A DNA stretch of 7,553 nucleotides from an uncultured Acholeplasmataceae bacterium (GTDB lineage: Bacteria; Bacillota_I; Bacilli_A; Acholeplasmatales; Acholeplasmataceae), in assembly GCA_938041945.1 (NCBI GenBank), contig CALISC010000029.1, forward strand, positions 1 to 7,553, read 5' to 3'. Made by a program: the position numbers and the translations under genes. Below, in pieces: positions 1 through 6,174 of the stretch. Under the pieces are notes generated by a model, which worked only from the letters and a program-made list of their open reading frames with translations, did no database searches and was not told where the DNA came from. Numbering within the stretch: the first letter of the stretch is position 1; each line of letters opens with the position of its first letter.

Positions 1-1
1 T

Positions 2-1858
2 CTTTTTTTGATTTTTATATTATTTGGATGCGCTACAATACAAGAATATAGTTTAAATGACTTTAACAAACCAGGTAAGTTAGTTAAAGCAGTTTACGAT
101 AAGTACGGCGAAGAAATTAAAATAAAAAACGGTAAGTTTTTAGCAAAACGAAACAGTTTTGTTTTAAAGTACGAGAAACTAGATAAAGAAAAAGTTAATT
201 TTGATTATTTTAAGACTTACCAAAAACACTCAACATTTGAGTTAAATATCACTAATTTTTCGTATCCGGGAGATTTTGTTTTTAAGTATTTAGTTAAAAA
301 AACAACAGACGAAAACTACAGATTAGTGTATTCAGGCACTTTAAAAACTCCGAAGAGCAACATAGTCTTGACTCATGAGTATGACCATGCTTTAGCAATG
401 GCAGAAGTATATTCTAAAGATGGAAAGACTTTGTTTTTCCAAACATATCCGGAAATTATTACTTTTAGTAAAGAAAAAGAAAACAACTTATCAGTTAGAG
501 ACTTAAACGCTGCACAATACAATTATTTAAAAGCGGGCTTTATTGAAAAAAACATACCTTTAAGTTTGCTTGCGCAAAATGCTGATTTAATTTATTTTTC
601 AGAAACCCCTAAAACAGATAAATTTGAGGTATCTGAACTTTTAACTAAGGTAACTTATATAAACTTAAGCACCAGTTATTTTGATAAAAAAACTGCAGCT
701 TTAGACTATCTCTTTATTTCACAGTTTACTAATTTAAAGACATTAGTTGCACCCAAAAATATAGACAACACAGAGCTTACAAAACTGCTTAAAACACACA
801 AGAACTTCGCTAAGCTGGTACTTAAAAATAACTCAAAAATCACTAATCTTAATTTACTAAATACAGCAAGTTTATCTGAACTTGAGTTGAACAATGACGA
901 TACAAATCCTGTTGTTTTTGACTTTAATGCTTTAAAAACTAGCAACTTAAAATCACTCAAAATTGTTGGTAATTTTGATTTATCTAATGTAAATTTTGGA
1001 AACAAAATCACAAAGTTAGAACTAACTAAAGTTACTTTAAGTTCACTTAATAATATTTCTAAACTAACAAATTTATTTGACTTAAGGCTAAGTAAAATTA
1101 AAGGAATAAATAACGATAATTTCGCTTTACTAGGCAATTTAAGTAAACTTAAATATCTAGAAATTACTTACTCAGATACGTTATCTAGTGTTTCTTTTTT
1201 AGATAAACTAATCCATCTTTCTGAGTTAAATATAAGTAATTCAACAAACTTCTCTACCTTTGATTTTCAAAATAATTTGAGTAAATCCACAATAAAAAAA
1301 CTTAATTTAAACAACACTAAGTTCAGTAGTTTAAGTGAATACACTTACTTTAACAGAGCACTTTCATTTACTTTAAATAACACTCCTTTTTTAAGTAAGT
1401 ATGCAGAAATTTTTAACGCCAAAGAAATCACTTATTTTGATGGCAAAAACTACATAATTGACCACATAGACCACATTCACGCAGAGCAATTTAGCGAACT
1501 TTCTAAAGATAAACAAAGTAAATTTTTTAAAAAAACTAATGAAACTTTTTTTGGTAAAGGTGAAGTTATCGGCTTTGACAAAAAAGGTTATTTTGTTAAG
1601 GTAAAAATACTAAATAAAGCAGGCCAAATAATTGAGCAAATTTACTATTTTCTAGGTTTTCCTGAGTTTGATTTTGACTTTCCGGATTGGCGAGTTGATG
1701 AGTTTGAGCCAAGCACTGAAATTAAAGAAAGTGTACTTAACAGACTAATTCAGAGAAAACTTAAAAAACATCCTGAACTAAAAGCAGAAATAAACAAAAT
1801 TGCAAAAAACTCAAGACTAACTATTTTTGAAAAAGTTAGTCAAATCAACTTACTCTAA
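2..1858 (+). CDS. Leucine-rich-repeat lipoprotein, 5'-truncated by the window edge
   Basis: Probable surface-anchored lipoprotein of unknown function. The frame is open to the window edge, and a TTG at 8 would give a signal peptide of only seven residues, so the true start and its basic n-region lie upstream. Residues below count from that TTG. The first residues are hydrophobic and run into a lipobox-like Leu-Phe-Gly-Cys, with Cys8 the predicted lipidated residue; Phe at -2 is less typical. Residues 20-205 form a Lys/Asn/Tyr-rich N-terminal region I do not recognise. Residues 212-446 hold about ten leucine-rich repeats of 20-31 residues. Residues 466-616 form a separate C-terminal region with an Asp/His cluster (485-491), an Asp/Phe/Pro-rich stretch (551-561) and a Lys-rich end. 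LRR lipoproteins of this kind often bind proteins or host surfaces, but no ligand can be named here. The gene looks more AT-rich than those downstream. It ends in TAA 29 nt before queA. Confidence 0.8.
   Translation, partial: LFLIFILFGCATIQEYSLNDFNKPGKLVKAVYDKYGEEIKIKNGKFLAKRNSFVLKYEKLDKEKVNFDYFKTYQKHSTFELNITNFSYPGDFVFKYLVKKTTDENYRLVYSGTLKTPKSNIVLTHEYDHALAMAEVYSKDGKTLFFQTYPEIITFSKEKENNLSVRDLNAAQYNYLKAGFIEKNIPLSLLAQNADLIYFSETPKTDKFEVSELLTKVTYINLSTSYFDKKTAALDYLFISQFTNLKTLVAPKNIDNTELTKLLKTHKNFAKLVLKNNSKITNLNLLNTASLSELELNNDDTNPVVFDFNALKTSNLKSLKIVGNFDLSNVNFGNKITKLELTKVTLSSLNNISKLTNLFDLRLSKIKGINNDNFALLGNLSKLKYLEITYSDTLSSVSFLDKLIHLSELNISNSTNFSTFDFQNNLSKSTIKKLNLNNTKFSSLSEYTYFNRALSFTLNNTPFLSKYAEIFNAKEITYFDGKNYIIDHIDHIHAEQFSELSKDKQSKFFKKTNETFFGKGEVIGFDKKGYFVKVKILNKAGQIIEQIYYFLGFPEFDFDFPDWRVDEFEPSTEIKESVLNRLIQRKLKKHPELKAEINKIAKNSRLTIFEKVSQINLL
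641..1345 (+). repeat. Leucine-rich repeat array inside the lipoprotein gene
   Basis: The translated region shows recurring L-x-x-L-x-L/I cores beginning near residues 212, 243, 267, 289, 314, 334, 356, 381, 404 and 429 (counting from the TTG at 8). The usual period is 20-25 residues, with one 31-residue interval at the start. Asn often follows the core, as in LRR proteins of the internalin/SDS22-like length class. The DNA is not an exact repeat, so this is an old, diverged protein repeat. The first two units are the weakest. Confidence 0.7.
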
Positions 1859-1871
1859 AAGACTAAGTAGT

Positions 1872-1880
1872 TGCTATAAT
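1872..1880 (+). promoter_or_regulatory. Extended -10 promoter for queA, leaderless start
   Basis: TGCTATAAT is a perfect extended -10 element (TGn plus TATAAT, the hexamer at 1875-1880). No good -35 hexamer lies 16-18 nt upstream, as is usual for extended -10 promoters. Seven nt separate the hexamer from the queA ATG at 1888, so transcription should begin at about 1887-1888, at or next to the A of the start codon. No Shine-Dalgarno sequence lies between the element and the ATG. It probably drives the five-gene unit down to the terminator at 7428-7453. Confidence 0.7.
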
Positions 1881-1887
1881 TTTTAAT

Positions 1888-2907
1888 ATGAGAGTTGACG
1901 AATTTAATTTTAATTTAGACCCTAAAAGAATAGCGCAAACTCCTTATCAAAAAAGGGATGACGCTAAACTTTTGGTCTGCAGCAAAGAAACCGGCAATTT
2001 AACTGACCTTAATTTTTCGGATATTCTAAATTATTTTCAACCAGGTGATGTGCTAGTTTTAAACAACTCCAAAGTTGTGCCTTTTCGCCTACACGGCAAA
2101 AAGGAAACTGGTGGCGTGGTTGAAGTGCTGCTACTCAAACCAGTTGAAAAAAACATATTTGAAGCGCTTGCAAAACCTCAAAAGAAATTAAAAATCGGAA
2201 CTATTATTACTTTTTCTAACAAACTAAGTGCAGAAGTTGCTGAGTTAAAAGAAGAAGGCATAACTTCGCTTAAATTAAACTACACAGGCAATTTATACGA
2301 GATTTTAGACGAAATTGGCGAAATGCCACTTCCTCCGTACATCAAAACTAAATGCGAAAACAAAGCAGACTACCAAACTGTGTATGCAAAAATTGATGGG
2401 TCTGCCGCAGCACCTACCGCTGGTTTTCACTTTACACCAGAGTTGCTTTCTGCACTTAAAAACAAAGGCGTTGAGATTACCGAAGTTACTTTGCACGTTG
2501 GTCTTGGCACCTTTCGCCCGCCTACTGTTGAAAATGTGCTTGATCATAAAATGCATAAAGAAACATACTTTATCACTAAAGAAACTGCTAGTGTTTTAAA
2601 CAAAGCACTTTTAGAAAAAAGAAGAATTGTGGCTTGTGGCACTACATCTGTCCGAGTTCTTGAGTCTGCTTACCGCGAAAACATAGGTTTCACAGAGACG
2701 AGCGCAGAGACCGATATTTTTATCTATCCGGGATATCGCTTTAAAGTGGTATCTGGTTTAATTACTAATTTCCATTTACCAAAATCAACTTTAATTATGT
2801 TAGTATCTGCTTTTTGGACTAAAGCGGATACTCTTCGCGCTTATCAACACGCAATTGAAAATGACTATATGTTTTTTTCATTTGGCGACGCAATGTTTAT
2901 CTACTGA
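1888..2907 (+). CDS. queA: S-adenosylmethionine:tRNA ribosyltransferase-isomerase (QueA)
   Basis: Cytoplasmic enzyme of queuosine tRNA modification. It transfers and isomerises the ribosyl group of S-adenosylmethionine onto 7-aminomethyl-7-deazaguanine at wobble position 34, giving epoxyqueuosine. At 339 aa it is full length for the family. Family blocks appear in order: the N-terminal DEFNFNL / IAQTP segment, GDVLVLNNSKV, EMPLPPYI, the GSAAAPTAGFHF block (residues 171-182), VTLHVGLGTFRPP, the DHKMH segment, ACGTTSVRVLES, and the C-terminal ITNFHLPKSTL and FGDAMFI blocks. The ATG start matches the family N-terminus, and no usable in-frame start lies between it and the upstream in-frame stop at 1864. 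It ends in TGA straight after the conserved FGDAMFI end, which supports TGA as a true stop. It is the first gene of the unit, 19 nt before the ECF S component. No tgt, queG or queH gene is in the window, so the other queuosine steps must be encoded elsewhere. Confidence 0.97.
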   Translation: MRVDEFNFNLDPKRIAQTPYQKRDDAKLLVCSKETGNLTDLNFSDILNYFQPGDVLVLNNSKVVPFRLHGKKETGGVVEVLLLKPVEKNIFEALAKPQKKLKIGTIITFSNKLSAEVAELKEEGITSLKLNYTGNLYEILDEIGEMPLPPYIKTKCENKADYQTVYAKIDGSAAAPTAGFHFTPELLSALKNKGVEITEVTLHVGLGTFRPPTVENVLDHKMHKETYFITKETASVLNKALLEKRRIVACGTTSVRVLESAYRENIGFTETSAETDIFIYPGYRFKVVSGLITNFHLPKSTLIMLVSAFWTKADTLRAYQHAIENDYMFFSFGDAMFIY

Positions 2908-2926
2908 AAAAGAAAGAACTTGTTAA

Positions 2927-3730
2927 ATGAATTTAAAAAATAAAAAAAGACTGATAGATGCCTCTATTTTTGCAGTATTTGCAGCACTTATTGTTCTGTT
3001 TTCTTGGGTTCCGCAAATCGGCTTTATTCAAATCCCATCAGTTTCTTTAACTATAATTCCGGTGTTTGTGCTGCTTTCTTTAGGTGTTTTGCCTTGGTAC
3101 TACACGGTTTTGCTTGCTAGTATTTTTGGACTAAACTCATGGCTTTACGCACTGGCTTTTGCGACTTCTCCAATAGACCTGGCGTTTCAAAACTTTTTTG
3201 TCGCAGTTCCAGCACGAGTTTTCTTTGGTTTTGTAGCTGTTTTTATCTACGCTATATTTAAAAAAATCGGCGAAGACAGAATTTGGAAAAAAGTAGTATT
3301 ATTCACGCTTTATCTTATTTTCTTTGGAGTAGTTTATTTGGCGTTAGTCCAACTTACTAAAACCTACAGTCTGGGCATGAAAATATTTACATTTGCACTG
3401 ACTTCTGTTTTATTTCTAGCTTCGCTTATTTTATTTACACTTACTTTTAAAAAGCAAACTTTAGTTATTGCCAATACTGTGATTTTAAGTCAAATAATCT
3501 ATTCAATAATGGTACTAGGTGCTCTGTTTTTGTATTTATATATCAAAAAACTATATCCTCCAAATGCAGATAAATTGTTTTTATCAATAATTTCTTTTAA
3601 CACTGTTTTAGAAACTCTGCTTTCATTGTTAATTTGTGTGCCAATTTACACAGTAGTTCAATTCACTTACAAAGAGCAGTTTTTAAATAAAAACAAAAAC
3701 ATTGATGAGGAAATTAGTGATGAAAAGTGA
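2927..3730 (+). CDS. ECF transporter S component, probably for pantothenate
   Basis: Integral membrane substrate-binding subunit of an energy-coupling factor importer. It would work with a shared EcfT/EcfA module that is not in this window. The 267-aa protein is strongly hydrophobic, with segments at about 10-30, 41-54, 57-76, 87-111, 121-142, 150-174, 178-206 and 218-246, and Lys-rich ends. Residues 36-112 resemble the S-component core: I-P-x-V-S-L-T-I-I-P-V, a GLNSWLYAL-like stretch, and then a VPARVFFG-like stretch. The 11-nt overlap with coaX favours pantothenate import (PanT-like). The preceding queA keeps a queuosine precursor as an alternative. The protein is longer than the usual six-helix S component, with an apparent extra hydrophobic stretch around 115-175. 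ATG 2927 has only a weak purine-rich site (2911-2916), so translation may be coupled to queA, which ends 19 nt upstream. The family call is firmer than the substrate. Confidence 0.8.
   Translation: MNLKNKKRLIDASIFAVFAALIVLFSWVPQIGFIQIPSVSLTIIPVFVLLSLGVLPWYYTVLLASIFGLNSWLYALAFATSPIDLAFQNFFVAVPARVFFGFVAVFIYAIFKKIGEDRIWKKVVLFTLYLIFFGVVYLALVQLTKTYSLGMKIFTFALTSVLFLASLILFTLTFKKQTLVIANTVILSQIIYSIMVLGALFLYLYIKKLYPPNADKLFLSIISFNTVLETLLSLLICVPIYTVVQFTYKEQFLNKNKNIDEEISDEK
3704..3710 (+). promoter_or_regulatory. Ribosome binding site that decides the coaX start
   Basis: GATGAGG, with the GAGG core at 3707-3710, lies 9 nt before ATG 3720. Possible in-frame starts at TTG 3702 and ATG 3705 overlap or precede this site and would have no binding site of their own. 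The site lies within the 3' coding end of the S component gene. Confidence 0.6.
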
Positions 3731-4472
3731 AATTTTTTTAATAGATATTGGCAACACTAGAGTAAAAACAGCAGTTTTTTCAGAAAATAAAATTAAAGCG
3801 ATAGCCTCTTTTTTAACCAATGACTTTGATAAAAACCTCGCTACTGCTCTGCTTATAGACTTTACAGTTAAAAAAATACCAGTTTACTTTATTTCAGTTG
3901 TGCCGAAAGCAACAGAAATTTTAACCGTAGTTTTAAAAGAACAAGAGTGTGAGTTTACAGAACTAAATTATTTAAAATTACCAGTGAACATTAAAGAAAA
4001 CTTTCCAAACGATATTGGTGCAGACTTGTTAGCCTTAGTTTTTTCGGTTACTGTTGCAGAACGTGCCTTGATTGCCGATATTGGTACTTTTAATAAATAC
4101 CTGCTCATATATAGAAATCAAATAGAAAGTGCGGCCATTTCACCTGGATACAACTTAAAATACAGTCTAATTTCTAAAGGTGCTTTACTTTCTCAACACA
4201 CTCCAAAAATTCCGGAAAGTTTGCTTGCAAAAAACACCAAAGATTGCCTAGATAGTGGGATTTACTTCTCGTCGTGTTTTGAAATTTCTGAATTTTTGCG
4301 TATAATATATAAAGATAATCCAACCATAAAATCAGTTTATTTAACTGGTGGTTCTGCTCAGTTTTTTTTAGAAAAACTGAAGGGAAATCTACCTTTAAAA
4401 TACGACGATAAATTAGTTTTTAAAGGCATGATTAAACTGGCTAATTTAATTTTAGGAGGAAAAAATGGCTGA
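3720..4472 (+). CDS. coaX: Type III pantothenate kinase (CoaX), divergent
   Basis: Cytoplasmic kinase that phosphorylates pantothenate to 4'-phosphopantothenate, the first step of CoA synthesis. It belongs to the ASKHA acetate kinase/Hsp70-like fold. The 250-aa length fits the family. Visible motifs are the N-terminal LIDIGNTRVK phosphate loop (Asp9), NDIGAD (Asp102, position of the catalytic Asp), ADIGT (Asp120), AISPG (139-143), the SGIYF segment and VYLTGGSA (207-213). Several usually conserved residues differ: the Arg after the catalytic Asp is Leu103, the GTAxT-type motif reads GTFNK, and the Gly-Gly before the xxPG motif is Ser-Ala. ATG 3720 is preferred over TTG 3702 or ATG 3705 because it follows a GAGG site and gives the family's short N-terminus. 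The gene overlaps the S component by 11 nt and the mutase by 8 nt, so translational coupling is likely. The overlap with a transporter gene suggests vitamin B5 salvage. Confidence 0.85.
   Translation: MKSEIFLIDIGNTRVKTAVFSENKIKAIASFLTNDFDKNLATALLIDFTVKKIPVYFISVVPKATEILTVVLKEQECEFTELNYLKLPVNIKENFPNDIGADLLALVFSVTVAERALIADIGTFNKYLLIYRNQIESAAISPGYNLKYSLISKGALLSQHTPKIPESLLAKNTKDCLDSGIYFSSCFEISEFLRIIYKDNPTIKSVYLTGGSAQFFLEKLKGNLPLKYDDKLVFKGMIKLANLILGGKNG
4279..4306 (+). promoter_or_regulatory. Possible internal promoter within coaX
   Basis: TTGAAA (4279-4284) and TATAAT (4301-4306) are separated by 16 nt, close to the sigma-70/sigma-A consensus. Predicted transcription would start near 4313, about 150 nt before the mutase ATG, and could give the last two genes extra or independent expression. 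In DNA this AT-rich such a match can arise by chance, and nothing else in the sequence supports activity. Confidence 0.3.
4454..4460 (+). promoter_or_regulatory. Canonical Shine-Dalgarno site for the phosphomutase
   Basis: AGGAGGA ends 4 nt before ATG 4465 and is the strongest ribosome binding site in the window. It sits inside the last codons of coaX, encoding that protein's Gly-Gly, so it serves both genes. It contrasts with the missing site of queA and suggests the mutase is translated strongly in its own right. Confidence 0.85.
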
Positions 4473-6159
4473 TAAAAAATTAAGTTTAGAAATGGAAGTC
4501 TATACACAATGGTTAAACCAAGAAAAACTTCCTCAATACTTGCTTGATGAATTAAAGAAATTTGGCAAAAAAGAAATCAAAGAGTCTTTTTACAAAGACT
4601 TGGAATTTGGAACAGGTGGGCTTCGTGGACTAATTGGACCTGGTACTAACCGCATGAACATCTTTACAGTTAGACGTTGCTCAAAAGGTCTGGCTGACTA
4701 TATTTTAGAAACTAAAACTTACAAAGACCAAGGTGTGGTGATTTGTTATGATAACCGCCACCACTCAAAAGACTTTGCAGAAGAAGCCGCAAGCGTGCTT
4801 GCACATGCCGGAATTAAGGTGTATTTATTTAAAGAACTTCGCCCTACTCCAATGGTTTCGTTTGCAGTTCGCTACCTAAACGCCGGATTTGGTGTAATGG
4901 TCACTGCTTCTCACAACCCAAAAGAATACAACGGATATAAGGTTTATAACCACACAGGTGCGCAACTGGAAGTTGACGAGGCTAACGCAGTTGTTGAAAA
5001 AATTAACGCAATTAAAGACATGTTTTCAATTGAAACTGAACACGACCCTAAACTAATTGAGTATGTTCTTGAAGATGTTGAAAAAGCATTCTTTAAGGCT
5101 TGTGATAAAATTCAGTTAAATAAACCAAAAGACCCAGTTTCCGTTTTGTTTTCACCAGTTCACGGAACAGGTGCGACTATCATTCCTCGCTACTTAGAGC
5201 AAAAAGGTTTTAACGTCGTTAAATACCTACCACACATGACAATTGACCCAGATTTCCCAAATGTTAAAGTTGTCAACCCTGAGTTTATCAAAGCCTGGGA
5301 TGGACTTTATCCCTACGCTCAAAAAGAAAACTGCGAACTGATTTTAATGTCAGATCCAGACGCAGACCGTATCGGTGTTGCAGTTAAGCATAACAAAGAC
5401 TTTGTGTTTTTAAATGGTAACCAAATGGCGCATGCTTTGCTTTACTACACACTTTCTCAAAGAAAAGAAAAAGGAACACTGCCTAAAGACGGAGTTGTGA
5501 TTTCAACTGTGGTTACCACTGACTTACTTCGTGTGATGACTGAAGACTTTGGACTTAAGTTTGTCTATACACTAACCGGCTTTAAGTTTATTGCGGGTGA
5601 AATGAATAAACTAAAAGAAGGACAATACGTATTTGGCTGCGAAGAGTCTATTGGCTTTATTTTAGGTGAACACACGAGAGACAAGGACGCACTGCAAGCC
5701 GCTTACATGTTTTCAGAACTTGCATCTTGGCTAAAAGGTCGCAACCAAACAATTGTAGATTATTTGGACGAAATTTATGAAAAATACGGTTATTATCTTG
5801 AGTACACCGAAAACATAGTTTTAAAAGGTTTTGAGGGTGCAGAAAGAATCCAAAGAATCGTTCAAAACTTTAGAGAAACCGGACTTGAATTAAAAGGACA
5901 TACTATTGTTAAAGTAGAAGACTACAAAGCACAAACCAGAACTTATCAAGAAGGTAAAGTTGAAAAAATTACTCTACCTAAACAAAACTTCTTAAAATAC
6001 TATCTTGAAGACGGCTCTTGGGTAACAGTTCGCCCATCTGGTACTGAGCCAAAAATTAAAATCTACTTCTCTGTACATACTTCTTCAAAAGCAAAATCAG
6101 TTGAAGAACTTGAGTCAATTAAGAGCCAAGTTCTGAAAAAAATTAAAAAAATTAAATAA
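4465..6159 (+). CDS. pgcA: Phosphoglucomutase/phosphomannomutase (alpha-D-phosphohexomutase)
   Basis: Cytoplasmic phospho-sugar mutase that interconverts hexose 1-phosphate and 6-phosphate, most likely glucose, via a phosphoserine enzyme. It links glycolysis to nucleotide-sugar, glycolipid or polysaccharide synthesis. The 564-aa protein carries all four family signatures in order: TASHNP with the phosphorylated Ser149, the metal-binding DPDADR loop (297-302; Asp297, Asp299 and Asp301 bind Mg), the sugar-specificity loop GCEES (391-395), and the phosphate-binding RPSGTEPK (523-530). An N-terminal FGTGGLRG segment followed by GPGTNRMN is typical of the long PgcA-type (B. subtilis YhxB-like) branch. 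Size and motifs indicate an intact enzyme. It overlaps coaX by 8 nt, has a strong Shine-Dalgarno site, and its TAA is 15 nt before the aminopeptidase. Family assignment is firm; the choice between glucose and mannose phosphates is inferred from resemblance to PgcA. Confidence 0.95.
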   Translation: MADKKLSLEMEVYTQWLNQEKLPQYLLDELKKFGKKEIKESFYKDLEFGTGGLRGLIGPGTNRMNIFTVRRCSKGLADYILETKTYKDQGVVICYDNRHHSKDFAEEAASVLAHAGIKVYLFKELRPTPMVSFAVRYLNAGFGVMVTASHNPKEYNGYKVYNHTGAQLEVDEANAVVEKINAIKDMFSIETEHDPKLIEYVLEDVEKAFFKACDKIQLNKPKDPVSVLFSPVHGTGATIIPRYLEQKGFNVVKYLPHMTIDPDFPNVKVVNPEFIKAWDGLYPYAQKENCELILMSDPDADRIGVAVKHNKDFVFLNGNQMAHALLYYTLSQRKEKGTLPKDGVVISTVVTTDLLRVMTEDFGLKFVYTLTGFKFIAGEMNKLKEGQYVFGCEESIGFILGEHTRDKDALQAAYMFSELASWLKGRNQTIVDYLDEIYEKYGYYLEYTENIVLKGFEGAERIQRIVQNFRETGLELKGHTIVKVEDYKAQTRTYQEGKVEKITLPKQNFLKYYLEDGSWVTVRPSGTEPKIKIYFSVHTSSKAKSVEELESIKSQVLKKIKKIK

Positions 6160-6161
6160 GT

Positions 6162-6166
6162 AAAGG
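6162..6166 (+). promoter_or_regulatory. Ribosome binding site supporting a GTG start
   Basis: AAAGG ends 8 nt before GTG 6175 in the 15-nt gap after the mutase stop codon. The aminopeptidase is in the same frame as the mutase, and no ATG or TTG lies between the TAA at 6157-6159 and the GTG. With this site and the family-like N-terminus that follows, GTG is the start. Confidence 0.55.
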
Positions 6167-6174
6167 TTATTTTT

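Noticed and set aside
374..388. HEYDH (residues 123-127 of the lipoprotein) resembles the HExxH zinc-protease motif
   Set aside because: An Asp at the fourth position is unfavourable in zincins, no third zinc ligand motif follows, and the surroundings do not look like a protease helix. Chance is more likely.
706..1137. 143-codon minus-strand open frame opposite the LRR region
   Set aside because: It lies fully inside the lipoprotein gene, is made of the Leu/Ser/Lys complements of the repeat codons, and has no family resemblance or ribosome site. It is a shadow of the AT-rich coding strand.
1848..1868. Imperfect hairpin across the lipoprotein stop codon (1848-1855 with 1861-1868)
   Set aside because: The stem has a central C-C mismatch and little GC, and the T-run does not follow directly. 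It is too weak to call a terminator, although some terminator for this gene would be expected.
2305..2599. Open frames of 83 (minus strand) and 94 codons (plus strand) within queA
   Set aside because: The overlapping QueA frame shows strong family conservation throughout, and these frames have no recognisable product or start signals.
3702..3719. Upstream coaX starts at TTG 3702, ATG 3705 or GTG 3717
   Set aside because: The GAGG site at 3707-3710 is spaced best for ATG 3720. The two earlier starts would place that site inside the coding sequence, and the family N-terminus is short.
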